From: Coprinellus micaceus
Taxonomy: Eukaryota; Basidiomycota; Agaricomycetes; Agaricales; Psathyrellaceae
NCBI GenBank assembly: GCA_951394405.1
Contig: OX596340.1
Coordinates: 806,001 to 870,000, forward strand
Length of the DNA stretch: 64,000 nt
Direction: 5' to 3'
The position numbers were made by a program, and so were the translations under genes. Below are positions 32,453 to 44,098 of this stretch, piece by piece. The notes below the pieces were generated by a model that was given only the letters and a program-made list of their open reading frames with translations, did no database searches and was not told where the DNA came from. Within the stretch, counting starts at the first letter, position 1, and each line of letters opens with the position of its first letter.

Positions 32453-33587
32453 GGCTGAACGATTACACGTCGTTGCAACCACATTTTATCGCCGGTAATA
32501 CACTACCCCAGATTCCGGGGCAGCGCACCGCTCACACGTGAATTTCATTCCTGACTGTTTTCGGCAAAATTACCCCTATTTTACGAACGAGTGCAGTGAA
32601 GGTTCACGAGGGCCGGGTATCGAATGAGAGGAGGATGGTGGTGGTACGGAAGGAAGAAAAGAAACGGATGAGCGCACCTTTTGTACTATCAGATATTTGT
32701 TACTGTTGTGTCGCATCTGGTCCCCGAGTCCCCAAGTGCGACTGAACTCATTTGGGCGCCAAAATCCAGTTATAACCCCTACTTGACGAATTTTGAGATG
32801 GGGGTTTGGACCTTGTAAAGTCTTGAAAGTAGTTGGCGCATTTGGTACATTGGTCGATTCTTCGGGTGTGGAAAATATCCATATATACCCTGGTTAGCAC
32901 GAGCAGCCATTATAAAGAAAACTAGTCAATCTGTGGTCAAGGGCACCAGCCTAAACCTAGTTTCCTTTGACTATAGGCTCGAACGTGTTAGGTGGGATTT
33001 GGGTAGCTCCGACGCGGGTAAATCAGCCGCGTCAACGGGCGCTTAATTCCCAATGGAGCCACTCCTGCGATGGGATTAGAACTGTTGGCTCGCAAGAAGG
33101 TTAGCAGCCGCGCTCATCGGTGGTGGGCGGTCAACGAAGAACCGCAAAAACAAAGCTTAGGATTTAGAACAGGATGACTCTGCGCAATCCGAGCCTGGCG
33201 CTTCTCGCAGCCTCCCGAATCGGGGCGTTCTAAGCTGCATGACCCTTGAAGCTTCACGAGGAGCTCACTGTCGGCTCGGAACCACCGTTTCCTCACCCTT
33301 CGACAAAGATTCTGGCGACGTGTGATGAAATTCAGGTCTCGGCGCTGAGGTGTTGGTTGCTCTGCGCCGGATCTGTCACCCTTTACGCCGAGTATTCCAG
33401 AACATTCCTACGCATTTCTCACCCCCTGGGCAGCAATGTCTGTCATGCCTCCATACTGTGTCCAGGAACCTTCTCGAAATTTTGGGCTTTGGGCATCAGG
33501 TGGAGACAAATTCTTGACCTAAAATAATATAAATAATGGGCATGACTCGAACGGTACTCGTCAACCTAACCCCCCTTGAACAGCCTC
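32453..33587. other. Divergent intergenic region between CAT2 and GST 3
   Basis: No gene. ACGGGCGCTTAA is present at 33035-33046. AATATAAATAA just upstream of the GST 3 ATG (33525-33536) may be a core promoter element. Confidence 0.35.
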
Positions 33588-34446
33588 ATGATTACATTAT
33601 ACGACTTCGACAGTGCCCTGCCTGCCAGAGCTATGTCTCCTTTCGTTTGGAGAGTTCGGTCAGTGGCTACTGGTCTTCACCGCAGCCGTTCAGGTCGACG
33701 CGGCTAACGGCGTAGCCCCCACTCTCCCTATTCACAGGTTCGCGCTCAATATCAAAGGGATAGCGCACAAGACGGAGTGGCTCAGCTATGCCGACCTCGA
33801 GAACCAATTGAAGGAACGCGGCATTTCCGCAACAAAGGTCTTGCCGGACGGCACCCCTTTCTACACCGTCCCCGCCATCCATGACCCTTCGACTGGTACC
33901 ACCCTCTCCGACTCCCATCACATCCTGAAGTACCTCGATGAAGCGTACCCTGACACGGCGCAGCTATGTACCTACCCCAACGCTTCCACCGACGACCTCC
34001 TCAAACCAGCCTTCGAGCCAATGTGGCTCCTCCCTCTGACTCTCATGCTCAATGGGATGTGGGGTTTAGCCCTTCCAACCGTCGTCGCAAACATGGACGA
34101 GGCGGGTGCACTAAAATACAAAGAAAGGTTCGAAGCGAAGTCCGGTATGACACTCGGGTCGATACTGCAGGACACGAAGAAACGCGAGCTCTTGGAAGTG
34201 GCGCGAGCGAACTTTAGCAAAGTAGACGCTCAGCTCGGTGAGATCCGAAAGCAGTATGGTGGAAAAGGACCATGGCTGTTGGGGACGGAGGTGAAGCTAC
34301 CCGACATTGGTTTTGCCGGGAGTTTGGCGTGGATTTATTCCATTATGGGGGAGGATAGTGACCTGTGGCAGGAGGTTAGAACATGGGACAATGGGAGATG
34401 GGCAAAGCTTTGGGACGAGATCAAACCTTATTACAAGCTGTTCTAG
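33588..34446 (+). CDS. Glutathione S-transferase, GSTFuA-like (GST 3)
   Basis: Exon 1 (33588-33658) encodes MITLYDFDSALPARAMSPFV, then WRVR. Intron 33659-33737 is 79 bp. Exon 2 (33738-34446) starts FALNIKGIAHKTEWLSYA, giving 259 residues. The N-domain has PFYTVPAIHDPSTGT and LSDSHHILKYLDEAYPDT. The C-domain has GKGPWLLGTEVKLPDIGFAG and ends NGRWAKLWDEIKPYYKLF. It is the first of three consecutive plus-strand copies and is closest in layout to GST 5 (same length, same 71+709 nt exons). Confidence 0.93.
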
Positions 34447-35184
34447 CTGGCCTCCTCTAATGTACACAACTCATTTCCCAAACATCGCCGAGTTTCTTGG
34501 GTCAATTGGGGAAATAAACTCATCGGTTGTCCAGGTTCATCAGTGGAGTTGCCACGAATCGGAGTTCGATCGAGATATCGGGCACGGGCGCTTAATAGTC
34601 CGATGACCTAGCTCCTTCAACCAATTCGCGGCGCTATGGCGCCAAGAACGGTAGTCTGGGTTTTTGGGAAAATATCCCTCGCGTTCCACTACCCAAGGTA
34701 CGTCAAGGAGTAGTCAGCAAAGCCTGGAAAGCGTCAAATTCACACCAAAGGTAACGTGAGTCTCTCACGACCCGTAGTTGAGCGCTAATTTTGAGCAGAT
34801 TTGTACAAGAATTTTGCGGCCTCCGACGCTGCGAATTATAAATATTGGGGGAGGTCAAAGTACCAACACTTCAAAAATAGGGCTGAGCGAGGACGCTTAG
34901 CAATGCTGGTGCCCCATACGGTGCGAATCAGGTGTGAATATCCAAATTTGGGACCAAATCTGGGCCACGAGAAGGTTTACCCAGTTACGACTGACAAAGT
35001 ATGGATCGAAAATAGCTTCGTCGTTTCCCGACTTGTCCATATTTCGCTTATATTTCTCTCGAATCGGGTATTGTAGCTGGAGAGTACTGAAGCGGCATTC
35101 GCATTTAAAGGGTCCCCATCGCCGGAGTGTGAGTAGCGCCTTTCCCCGCCGTCTTTTTCTACCCATCCCGCCAGAGTTGGAGCG
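34447..35184. other. Intergenic between GST 3 and GST 4
   Basis: No gene. It contains ACGGGCGCTTAA at 34584-34595, identical over 12 bp to the copies at 33035 and 16775, and GAGCGCTAATTTTG near 34783-34796. Confidence 0.35.
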
Positions 35185-36031
35185 ATGATCACTCTATATG
35201 ACTTTGACAGTGCCCTACCCGGCAGGTCAATGTCTCTCTTCGTTTGGAGGGTCAGGTTAGTACAAGTCTAGTTTGTTGACCGGCAGGATCCACAGACATT
35301 CAATCCGCTATCATAGGTTCGCCCTCAATATCAAGGGAATAGAATACAAAACAGAATGGCTCAACTACGCGAACCTAGAAGGGCAACTCAAGGAACGCAA
35401 CGTCTCCCCGAGCACTATTCGCCCAGATGGCACCGGTTTTTATTCAGTTCCTGCCATTCACGACCCGGCCACCGACACGACGATTTCGGACTCCCACAGG
35501 ATCCTCGAGTACCTCGACGAGGCTTATCCAAATACGCCCCAGCTCTGTTCCCACCCCAATGCGCTGACAGACGACCTCCTCAAGCCAGCGTTCGAACCAG
35601 GCTGGCTTGTGCCTTTCAACCTCCTGATGAAGGGCATGTGGGGTGTCCTCGCTCCCACCATCGTCAAGTACCAAACGGACGAAGCGGGAACAATCAAGGC
35701 CAGGAAGAAGTTCGAGCAAAGGTTATCCGGGATGCCGTTTGAATCTCTCCTTGAAGAAGCCAAGCGGCGCGAATTACTGGAGGAGGCACGTCAGGGCTAC
35801 AGCGACGTCGCCGCGTCCCTCGAGGATATCAAAGCAAAGTACGGCGGGGAGGGCCCGTGGTTTCTGGGGCGGGAGGTAAAGCTACCCGACCTCGCGATCG
35901 CTGGGAGTTTGGCTTGGGTTGTGTCGATTGCGGGAGAGGAAAGTGAACTGTGGGCGATTATTAGGAAGTGGGATGAGGGGAAGTGGGGAAACCTTTGGGA
36001 CCAGATGAAGGCATACCACAAGCTTTACTAG
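35185..36031 (+). CDS. Glutathione S-transferase, GSTFuA-like (GST 4)
   Basis: Exon 1 (35185-35255) encodes MITLYDFDSALPGRSMSLFV, then WRVR. Intron 35256-35316 is 61 bp. Exon 2 (35317-36031) starts FALNIKGIEYKTEWLNYA, giving 261 residues. Other landmarks are GFYSVPAIHDPATDT, ISDSHRILEYLDEAYPNT, GGEGPWFLGREVKLPDLAIA and the end EGKWGNLWDQMKAYHKLY. The S-P of the N-terminal motif is S-L here, the one clear deviation from GSTs 2, 3, 5 and 6. The rest of the protein shows no damage. Confidence 0.93.
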
Positions 36032-36545
36032 ACAGTATCCCACCCGGATTCTCTAGCCCCACTGTAGAGCCGCCTTGTATCATGCCTAGGCCAATTTTAG
36101 CGCCCATGACATCACCGGGTCATACTAGCCCATAACAAGCCCATGCTGTCATTCATATCAATGCCAATTCTGAGTGGAATTCTGTTGACATCGGGTATCC
36201 CTGTACATCACGGCTCTTGAGGGCTCGAGAGCGTCGACCTTCCCCTCAAGGGAGGAGGTCGCAAGATTATTAAACCTAACTGGGAATCCAAGTAAACTTT
36301 GGATGTATTTACCCCCACGATGTGATGATGGAATCTCGACTCATGAAATACCGTTTTGTAGGGAACGCCACATACTGGCATGCAGCTGGCTCGTATTCAT
36401 TGCCATGGTTTTTAATTCCGACTCAAGCGAATAGTGTAGAATACCAGACAGGTCGGATATTTAAGATTGGTCTGAGAGCCCAGGGACGCTCAACAGTTCT
36501 CCACCGGAACACCCTCCCCCCTCGCAGAAACGCTAGCGAGAAGAC
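36032..36545. other. Intergenic between GST 4 and GST 5
   Basis: No gene. TTTTAGCGCCCAT at 36095-36107 is another copy of the recurrent motif. Confidence 0.3.
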
Positions 36546-37374
36546 ATGATCACGGTATATGACTTCGACAGTACTCTGCCCGCCAGGGCCATGTCACCGT
36601 TTGTCTGGAGGATCAGGTTAGCAAGGCCATCCTCGACACCATCCTCGTCACTCACACTTGACCAGATTCGCCCTGAACATCAAAGGACTTGAGCACAAGA
36701 CGGAATGGCTCAACTACGGGAAGCTCGAAGAGGAGCTAAAGGAGCGGAATGGCTCTCCCACTAGGTTTCTTCCCGACGGGACACCAGTGTACACCGTTCC
36801 AGCCATCCACGATCACTCCACCAATACCACACTATCCGACTCCGAGCGGATCCTCAAGTATCTTGATGAGGCTTATCCGGACACGCCCCAGCTAACTACA
36901 TCCCCGTACACGAACGACGAGCTCCTCGAGCCAACATTCGAGTCAATGTGGCCTCTCCCGCTCTCGGCCCTCATGCTCAACGGCCTATGGGGCCTGATGG
37001 TGCCCGTAATCCTAACCCACATCGACGAAGCAAGCGCACTCAAGTACAGGTCCAGGTTCGAAGCGAAGAGTGGAGTAACCGTCGAGTCGCTCTTGGAGGA
37101 CGAGAAGAGACTCGAACTCAAGGAAAAGGCCTGCGTGAGCCTCAAAGAGGCCGATCGTCAGCTCGAAGAGATCAGAAAAAGGTACGGAGGAGAGGGGCCG
37201 TGGTTGCTCGGGAGCGAGGCTAAGTTGCCCGACCTTGCGGTGGGTGGAAGTTTGGCATACGTTGCAGCGGTCTTGGGAGAGGATAGCGAACTATGGAAGG
37301 AGATTAGCGAGTGGGATGATGGGAGATGGGGAAAGCGCTGGGGTGAAATTAAACCGTATCATAAGCTATACTGA
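36546..37374 (+). CDS. Glutathione S-transferase, GSTFuA-like (GST 5)
   Basis: Exon 1 (36546-36616) encodes MITVYDFDSTLPARAMSPFV, then WRIR. Intron 36617-36665 is 49 bp. Exon 2 (36666-37374) starts FALNIKGLEHKTEWLNYG, giving 259 residues. Landmarks are PVYTVPAIHDHSTNT, LSDSERILKYLDEAYPDT, GGEGPWLLGSEAKLPDLAVG and the end DDGRWGKRWGEIKPYHKLY. It is the last of the three plus-strand copies. A short imperfect palindrome (about 37405-37430) lies just beyond the stop. Confidence 0.93.
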
Positions 37375-39723
37375 GCACCCCTGACTTCTTTTATTTGCGA
37401 TTAGCTATAGAACGTAATTTCGTTCTATTAGATATAGCCTTGGCTACTCTGTGACGTCCAGCTTGTTTCGTGCCCGGTGACCGTTCCTTGTTGCACGCCA
37501 ACATTAATGCAAACGCGACCAAGCAAAACGCGTTGTCGAACGAGATCACGGGACAATCAGAAGCGCTGGGCGAGCGCTTATGATGCAGGGCAAAGCACGT
37601 CCCTGTCTCATCTCCTAGCCGAGCCACCGCCGGTATCGCAAAGTGAGTCCAGGAGCCGGAAGATAACAACTGCGTCCCAGCAGTAAGTCTTCATTTAATG
37701 TGCTAGCAGCTGTGAGGAGCCGGTCGGGTGTCTGCGGCCCCGGTGATCGACGCGAGATAGGGCGTGGATGCGAGTTAGTCTCCTGCGTTCCCGATGGTCA
37801 CCAACGCTCGACGGTATCGGAAGAAAGACGTACCTTTGTGGCTACTACGCATAGCGCGGAAGCCTGCCGATGCGTACACGCGGGAACTTTAACTGTGCTC
37901 GCGAGAGTTTGGGTGTGCGAGACAGGCACTGCGAGCGGGGCTCCAACCCCTTCCTCCTTTCACCATCTGGTAATGATAGTGGATGTGTAACACCTTTCAG
38001 AATAGGCAAGTCAGAAGAAGAAAGCGTTTACGACAGATGATAACACCATTCATAAAGGAATGGAGTGCGCAATCCTTACCGCCGCGTACGATTCTGCGAT
38101 GAGAGTTCTAGACTCAACATCTCTCTGGTAGGAGTTTGAAACTTCCAGTGTTATGGAAGGCGTATGTGTTCGCTACCCCAGCACCCGAAAACTTGCCCCT
38201 GTGAACGATGTCATGGTATGTCAAAGCATCATGGCTTCCTTGGCTTCTTTCTACCCGGGGTTGCCCTGCCCCTCTCAACGCGGAACGTTGACTCCGTCCT
38301 GGGGGTCTGGTGAGCGTTGCTATCACTTCCCGAGTCGTGCGGCTTGGTTCTGAGAATAAACTGGCGCGGCGACTTCGGTTTCGGCGCCTGGGATATCACA
38401 GTCCGAATCATTAGGAGTTGCGTTGTCGGTGCCTAATAAGCGGACGTCATTTGCTGGAATGAGTCCCTTCTCCGCCCCAAGCGAGAAACCTTGTGGGACT
38501 CACCACAATCTCCGGAGGATCGGGTACGCCGTGCAACAAAGTCACACTGCCCCCCACGCAGAGGCAAGAGAGAGGGACAATTAAGGGAGTGTTTACGTAC
38601 GCATCCCACTTATCCAGGCAGGACCAGCACACGATGTCAATGCTTGAATCCGTGTCATCCACATCTTTGGAATTTGGATGGGAAGAGCGACCTTCGGTTT
38701 ATACAAGCGCCGTTGAAACGCCCTTGAGTGAGGAGCGATCACCGTTCAGTTCGACAGGGTTTCTCCGATCTTTTGCTTGATAAGTGTCTTTCCCCCAAGG
38801 TGTTCGAACGCTTGGTATCCGTGATACACTTGAAAGGGAGGTTGAATGGAAGATCATGAAGGGGTACATACGGCTGCCCACGGCCATTGGGTATAGCAGT
38901 GAGGTAAGGATCCAAAGATAAACTTTGATCAGTGGACATAACCCGTCCAAAGCCTGGCGGAGTCGTGGAGCTCGGCCGGTGAAGAGGGTCGGATTGACTC
39001 GTCGCAGGAGTTCCGGAAGAAGGTAAGCGGGAACGGAGATGAAATGAATGAAAACAGGAGGGTGATTGCGAGTGGTGGTGAACGTGGCACGATAGTTGGG
39101 GACAGAGTGGGGACGCAGAACTCGAGGAGGGGCCACAAAATCTGATGGTTTCGACAACCATCGCTTTGATTATGAATTGGTCGAATCGCCCCAGGGCACT
39201 GCCAGGTCATGGCGCGGAACTTCCATGGCCCTGCTCTATGGCCAGAACCATTAGCGGAGGCAATTTGCCTGACAGCTGTGGGCCATCGAGACCATGCGGT
39301 GAGAGCGGAGATATTCCGCTTCAGGACGCGAAGCTTGTTCCACACAAGCAAGGGCGAGCCCTGTCACCTACTTGTGCAAGATCTCTGTATGACTGGGATC
39401 GAAGGGTCGAATATGGATTCGTCGTGGATGGCAAAACCATAAGCGGTGGTTCAAACGGGTCGGAGAGCCAAAGCGACATACCGAATGTGTGATTGGTGAG
39501 ATGTATCTCCACGAGACTGGGGCCTGCAGAAACCACTGAATGGGGGAACAGTGAATGAATATCTCTTGCGCAGTGGACCATGGGAAGAAATAGCGATATC
39601 CGACAAGTGTGAAGAGCACAGCATGCCCTTGCGCATCGGTCACATATATCAAGCTCAACGGACATCAAACCGCGCCTACTGCCAGCTAAGGCCCACCTCC
39701 GAATCGCACGCAGTCCTCAGGCC
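37375..39723. other. Gene-poor region
   Basis: About 2.3 kb between GST 5 and the first Zn2Cys6 gene. An AT-rich imperfect hairpin (CTATAGAACG then CGTTCTATTAG) is at 37405-37431. Many short open frames exist but none has a domain, signal peptide or splice pattern I can support. Confidence 0.3.
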
Positions 39724-42700
39724 ATGGCTTCAAACCCTGTGGGATTCGACCAGCGTCCCCTCAAGAGGCCGAGGAACGGCCAGGAAGGAGACCCCCACGG
39801 CCAGGTCATAGACCACATATTCATCGCGGACGGGGTGTCGTCGAAGAAGCAAGGAGTCAAGAAAGTGGGTCGTCATGGTCTTCTTTTCATCATTCTTGCA
39901 AGAATATTAACCACGTCTTCGAAGACGCCGCTTTCGTGCTGCGAGTGCCGTCGGTGAGTCGTCCACGTCGTCGAAGACAGAGGGGGATCGCTGAGGTCGT
40001 CGTCGTCGCGCAGGTTGAAGCTCAAGGTTCGATGAATCATGTCCCCGCCGTCGTCTCCCGTCTGACTCTGAAATTTCCAACAGTGTGATCGCAATTTCCC
40101 CTGCGCATCGTGCAAAGTGAGACCTTTCTTCCCCTTGACGCCGTGGAGATGCTCATGGTTCTCGCCAGAAACGAGGCTGCGCTGAAATATGCCCAGATGG
40201 TGCGCAAATCCTGATTGTAGCGCGGCATATGGAGATGGGCTCACCGACTTCACCGAACACAGGGGTCCTGGTCTCTGGGAAAGGCACGAGGTTCATCCTC
40301 GCCAATACCGAGCAGCTGCACGGAAAAATTCACGAGATGAGTGAACGAATTCGCGTCCTTGAAGATTCTCTGCGGAGCGTCCATCGAAAATACGAGGGTC
40401 ATATCCAGAGGTGTCCGGGGCGCGACAGCTACGGCGCGCGCACGCAAAGCGCTGGGGTAGACGAAGAGGAAGACGAGGACATTCCAGCACATCCACTCTT
40501 GGCGGCAGAGCTCCTGAACATCAAAAGCACAATGGGTCTCTATTCTGGTGGTGGGACTGCACAAAATGGGAACAGCGGCAGGCAGGACACTCCTTCTGGG
40601 AAGCGGCCGAGCCTGCACTCTATGGAAGTCGATCACCCTTCTTCTGATAGTCAGCGGGCTTCCAGCGAGGATACTCTTACAATCCCAGAAGGACACCCAG
40701 GGGCTCAGGTATGTCTTCTAGAACACCCCAGTGTGATCCAAGAACTCATCCTGTCTTTGCTTTTGCAGAGACATCTGAATGGCGAGCATTCGAAGCACGG
40801 GCCTTCGCAGAGCTATCTTCCCCCGCAAGTGGCCAGAATCAGCGACTCATTCCCAATGTCCGCTCCACATCTTGCCTATTCCATAGACCATGACCATCGT
40901 CGAAAGGACGACTACAGGAACCTCCCTCTCCGAGATTATATTCGCGGTCAGTTGCCTCGGAGAGAGGAGGCAGAATACCTTTGGGAACAAGCGAGGCGTA
41001 ATGCTCTGTGGCAGTGAGTCTTGACACCCCTCCGCTGGCCTGTTACTGATCTTCACCGGCAGGTTTAACCCACATTCTTCCCCGACGTTCTTCTCTACTC
41101 TCGTCAACCACGTGTACACGTCCAGTACAACTGAACTATGCACACGTCGATTGGCTCTCCTTCTAATGATTATGGCCGTTGGCTGCCATGTCGACCTCAG
41201 CGGGCCACCTGGAACCTCCGCCAACAGCGCCTCGGACTTCGAGAAGCAAGCGCAGTACGCCGAGCATTATCACCAACTCGGGAGGGCAGCGTTGTGCGAA
41301 ATCCCTATCATGGAAGACACCAACGTTGACGTCGTGTTGGCTCTGGTTTGGGAGACGTACTACTTGCTGGTATTCTCAGACAAGAAAAAGGCGGCCGGGT
41401 ATGCTTGGGGTATGATGGGGTTAACGGTGAAACTGGCTCAAAGCGTACGTTGCCCTTCTCTGCCTTCTTTACCATGTGAGAAATGCTAATTGACAACTTC
41501 AGATCGGGCTACGTGAGTTGAACGAGCGAACGTGTTGATGAAAGCCTGATTCTGAAGGTATCGTCTCCAGATCGCAATAACGGCAAGGCGAAAGTCATCC
41601 CCGAAGAGGAAGACAAGCGTCGCACCCTCTTTTGGGAGTTACTCTGCCTTGATACGCGGCTCGTGAGTTGCGTAATTTCCATGTGGATCATTCCCTGATT
41701 ATCTGCCCCTCAGTCGCTTTCGCTTGGAAGGCCGCCATCGTTATCGCTGCAACACGTTGACTGCCCAAGACCCTCCTACGTGCCAGATGATGGTGTAGAC
41801 CCGACCTACAGCCTGGATATTTGTGCGTGCATTCCCTCGACCGCTCAACGGACTCTGAACGGCTCGTGTCTTCCAACCAGACCACGAATGGAACCACGAT
41901 TTCTATATTTACTGCCAATCTCCCGTTCTGGACGCCATCACCCAGCCGGGCAGTAGCTTGGAGGTCGCAACAGTGTTGGACTTGGATCGCCGCATTCGAG
42001 ACTTCCCCATTCCCGATGTTCTTAGGACACGAACGGGGTACGAGTCGAGGGGGTTGATGATGCAGAAGGGCAGCATTTCGACCGCAGTTGAGGCAGGTCA
42101 GTCGTAGCCTTTTCCTCAAAAATGCCGACATCAGACTGACCCCCCCTACTTCAGTACTTCTTCAGCTTCACAGGTCATTCTTCCTCAAAGCCGTTAGTGG
42201 CTTTGACGAAGCATTCAATAGATCACATAGATATGCGCCATCTGTCGTGGCCGTCTTCCTCAGCGCATCGCGGATGATTGCGGCGGTACAGGACCTTTAC
42301 AAGTGGGAACCTAGAGTAACCTCACGCATCGTAGGTTTCTGGAGCAATGCATTCTCGTCTGCTGTACGTCCTTTCACTTCGGGGTTGGGCCCCCTTTCTC
42401 ACCCCCATTGCAAATAGGTTGCGCTGTCCCTGCTCGTATGTCGAGCGCCATTCACCTGTCTCAGCCCCGCTGCCCTGCAAGAGCTCGAGCGTGCTCGCAT
42501 CCTGTTCCGACGCGCCAAAGACGAATGTCCTCGGGCGAGCCAAGTCCTTGTAAGTCCTTAAAGTTCTTTTACACGCACCACTGAACGATGCTTGTAAAGC
42601 CCACAATGGAGTCAATGATCGACAAAGCTAACGACGTCTTCAACCGCTGGTCAACAAATCAGCCAATCCCTACCATGATTCTACGCCATACCCTTGAGGA

Positions 42701-43241
42701 CCGGCAAAGGCCGTACGATCAACCTCGGGATCCCTTCACACCGGCCCACTCTAGTCTAGCGCAGTGCATCGCGGAGGTTCACGAGAGGGCCAAGATTCTT
42801 TTCCCACTTCGCAAACCTTGCCAGTGCTCGGCATCTGTCGCGAACTGCCCCCCATCGCATTCCTGGGCTCCTCCTCCTGTCCTCCCGAACCACCATCCCG
42901 TCCTTCCGCCAGAAGCTCCCGTGCTTCATTCGAACGGGACCTACAGACACTCCCACTCCAACGGGGAATACGACCACAGAAACGGGGGTGGGTACAGCCC
43001 TGGCCGACGTGACGCGAATTCTCCTTCCAATCACCACAACTCGTCGCGTGTGCCGTCAACCTGGGGCCAAGGGCTCTATGGCCGCAATGTTCTCCCAAAT
43101 GACAGCCCCGCTCTTCCCCTTCCTCCTCCTATCTCGTCCACCCTGTCACCCGCATCCAAGATGGCCGTCGTCGATACCCTTAACTTCGACCTCGGAGCAA
43201 TAAACTCCAGCTCGGACCAGAGCTGGATGGCCTTTTTCTGA
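39724..43241 (+). CDS. Zn2Cys6 fungal-type transcription factor (tandem copy 1)
   Basis: The N-terminus MASNPVGFDQRPLKRPRNGQ carries a basic NLS-like patch. The zinc cluster is spread over small exons: CCECRR, LKLK, CDRNFPCASCK, then KRGCAEICP. After it comes GKGTRFILANTEQLHGKI and a leucine-rich coiled coil (MSERIRVLEDSLRSV), then an acidic low-complexity linker. The middle homology region follows with RRLALLLMIMAVGCHVDL, ALCEIPIMEDTNVDVVLALV, SDKKKAAGYAWGMMGLTVKL, RRTLFWELLCLDTRLSLSLG and RPPSLSLQHVDCPRP. The C-terminal tail is rich in Pro/Ser/His/Asn and ends DQSWMAFF. At least ten introns are needed. This is the typical layout of DNA-binding activators or repressors of carbon and xenobiotic genes. 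The target is unknown. The zinc-cluster LKLK exon ends at a normal GT donor. Confidence 0.9.
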
Positions 43242-44098
43242 TTCATGACTTAGGCTTTTGTTGTGCCGCATTCACTTATTCGCCGAGGAGCTTTCCAGAT
43301 CCTCGTTCCGCATTGTACTTCTACTGCACATTCTTCATGTTTCTGCATTTCCTTGACCTTATCGATCTTGTATATAAACCTCCCTATGTCACCGTCCCCT
43401 TTCTATCGTCCGGCGCTCGTCACAGTCCGAGAGTTGCGGGATGCATGTTTGCTTCCGTTCCCAGCGTATTCGTCAATCAATTCACAATGTCATAACTGAT
43501 GATCGCCTGAAAACCCCGCTTGTGCCACTCACAGAACCTTGTATGTTCACGCTAATCACACTTCTCGACTTTTCCATTACTCATTCACTGACTCCGGATA
43601 CCCCTAGGTCGTCAGTCCGAGCGGGTCGCACAAGCATGCCTCCAGGCCGTCTCCTCCACTTGAACCCTCAGCGCGACATAGAGCGATCCCCATGGCTCGC
43701 CGATGGTCCATAACGACGGATGCGCCCCATGGCAGCGCCGGATCGATGGTTCGCTGCCCCAAAGTCAGAGATCAGAAAAGAAGGTTATCATCCTGAATAT
43801 AAGCGCCAAGAAGCCTCAAACTCCGATGAATAAGGTCATTCTTGCCTGGAACCCAGCAGCACGACTCTTCTTCCCCCCGCAAGTCACGGGTTCACCACTC
43901 CGAGGGGACGAAGCACTATCAGTATTCCCTCTTCTCACCGAACCAAACTCTTCCGCTTTCTCGCCTTCAGCCGCTCCCTGAAACTGACACCTCACAGCAC
44001 CCCTCGTCTCGTCGGTTTCTTCCTTTATACACGAGACTCGCTCCTGACCCCTAGAATTGTTCGTCTGCCTCCAGGCCCGGGGCTCTGATACTCCCGAC
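43242..44098. other. Intergenic between the tandem Zn2Cys6 genes
   Basis: TATATAAAC at 43371-43379 is a good TATA match but lies over 700 bp upstream of the next ATG. It either drives an RNA with a long or spliced leader, or is fortuitous. I see no coding region. Confidence 0.3.
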
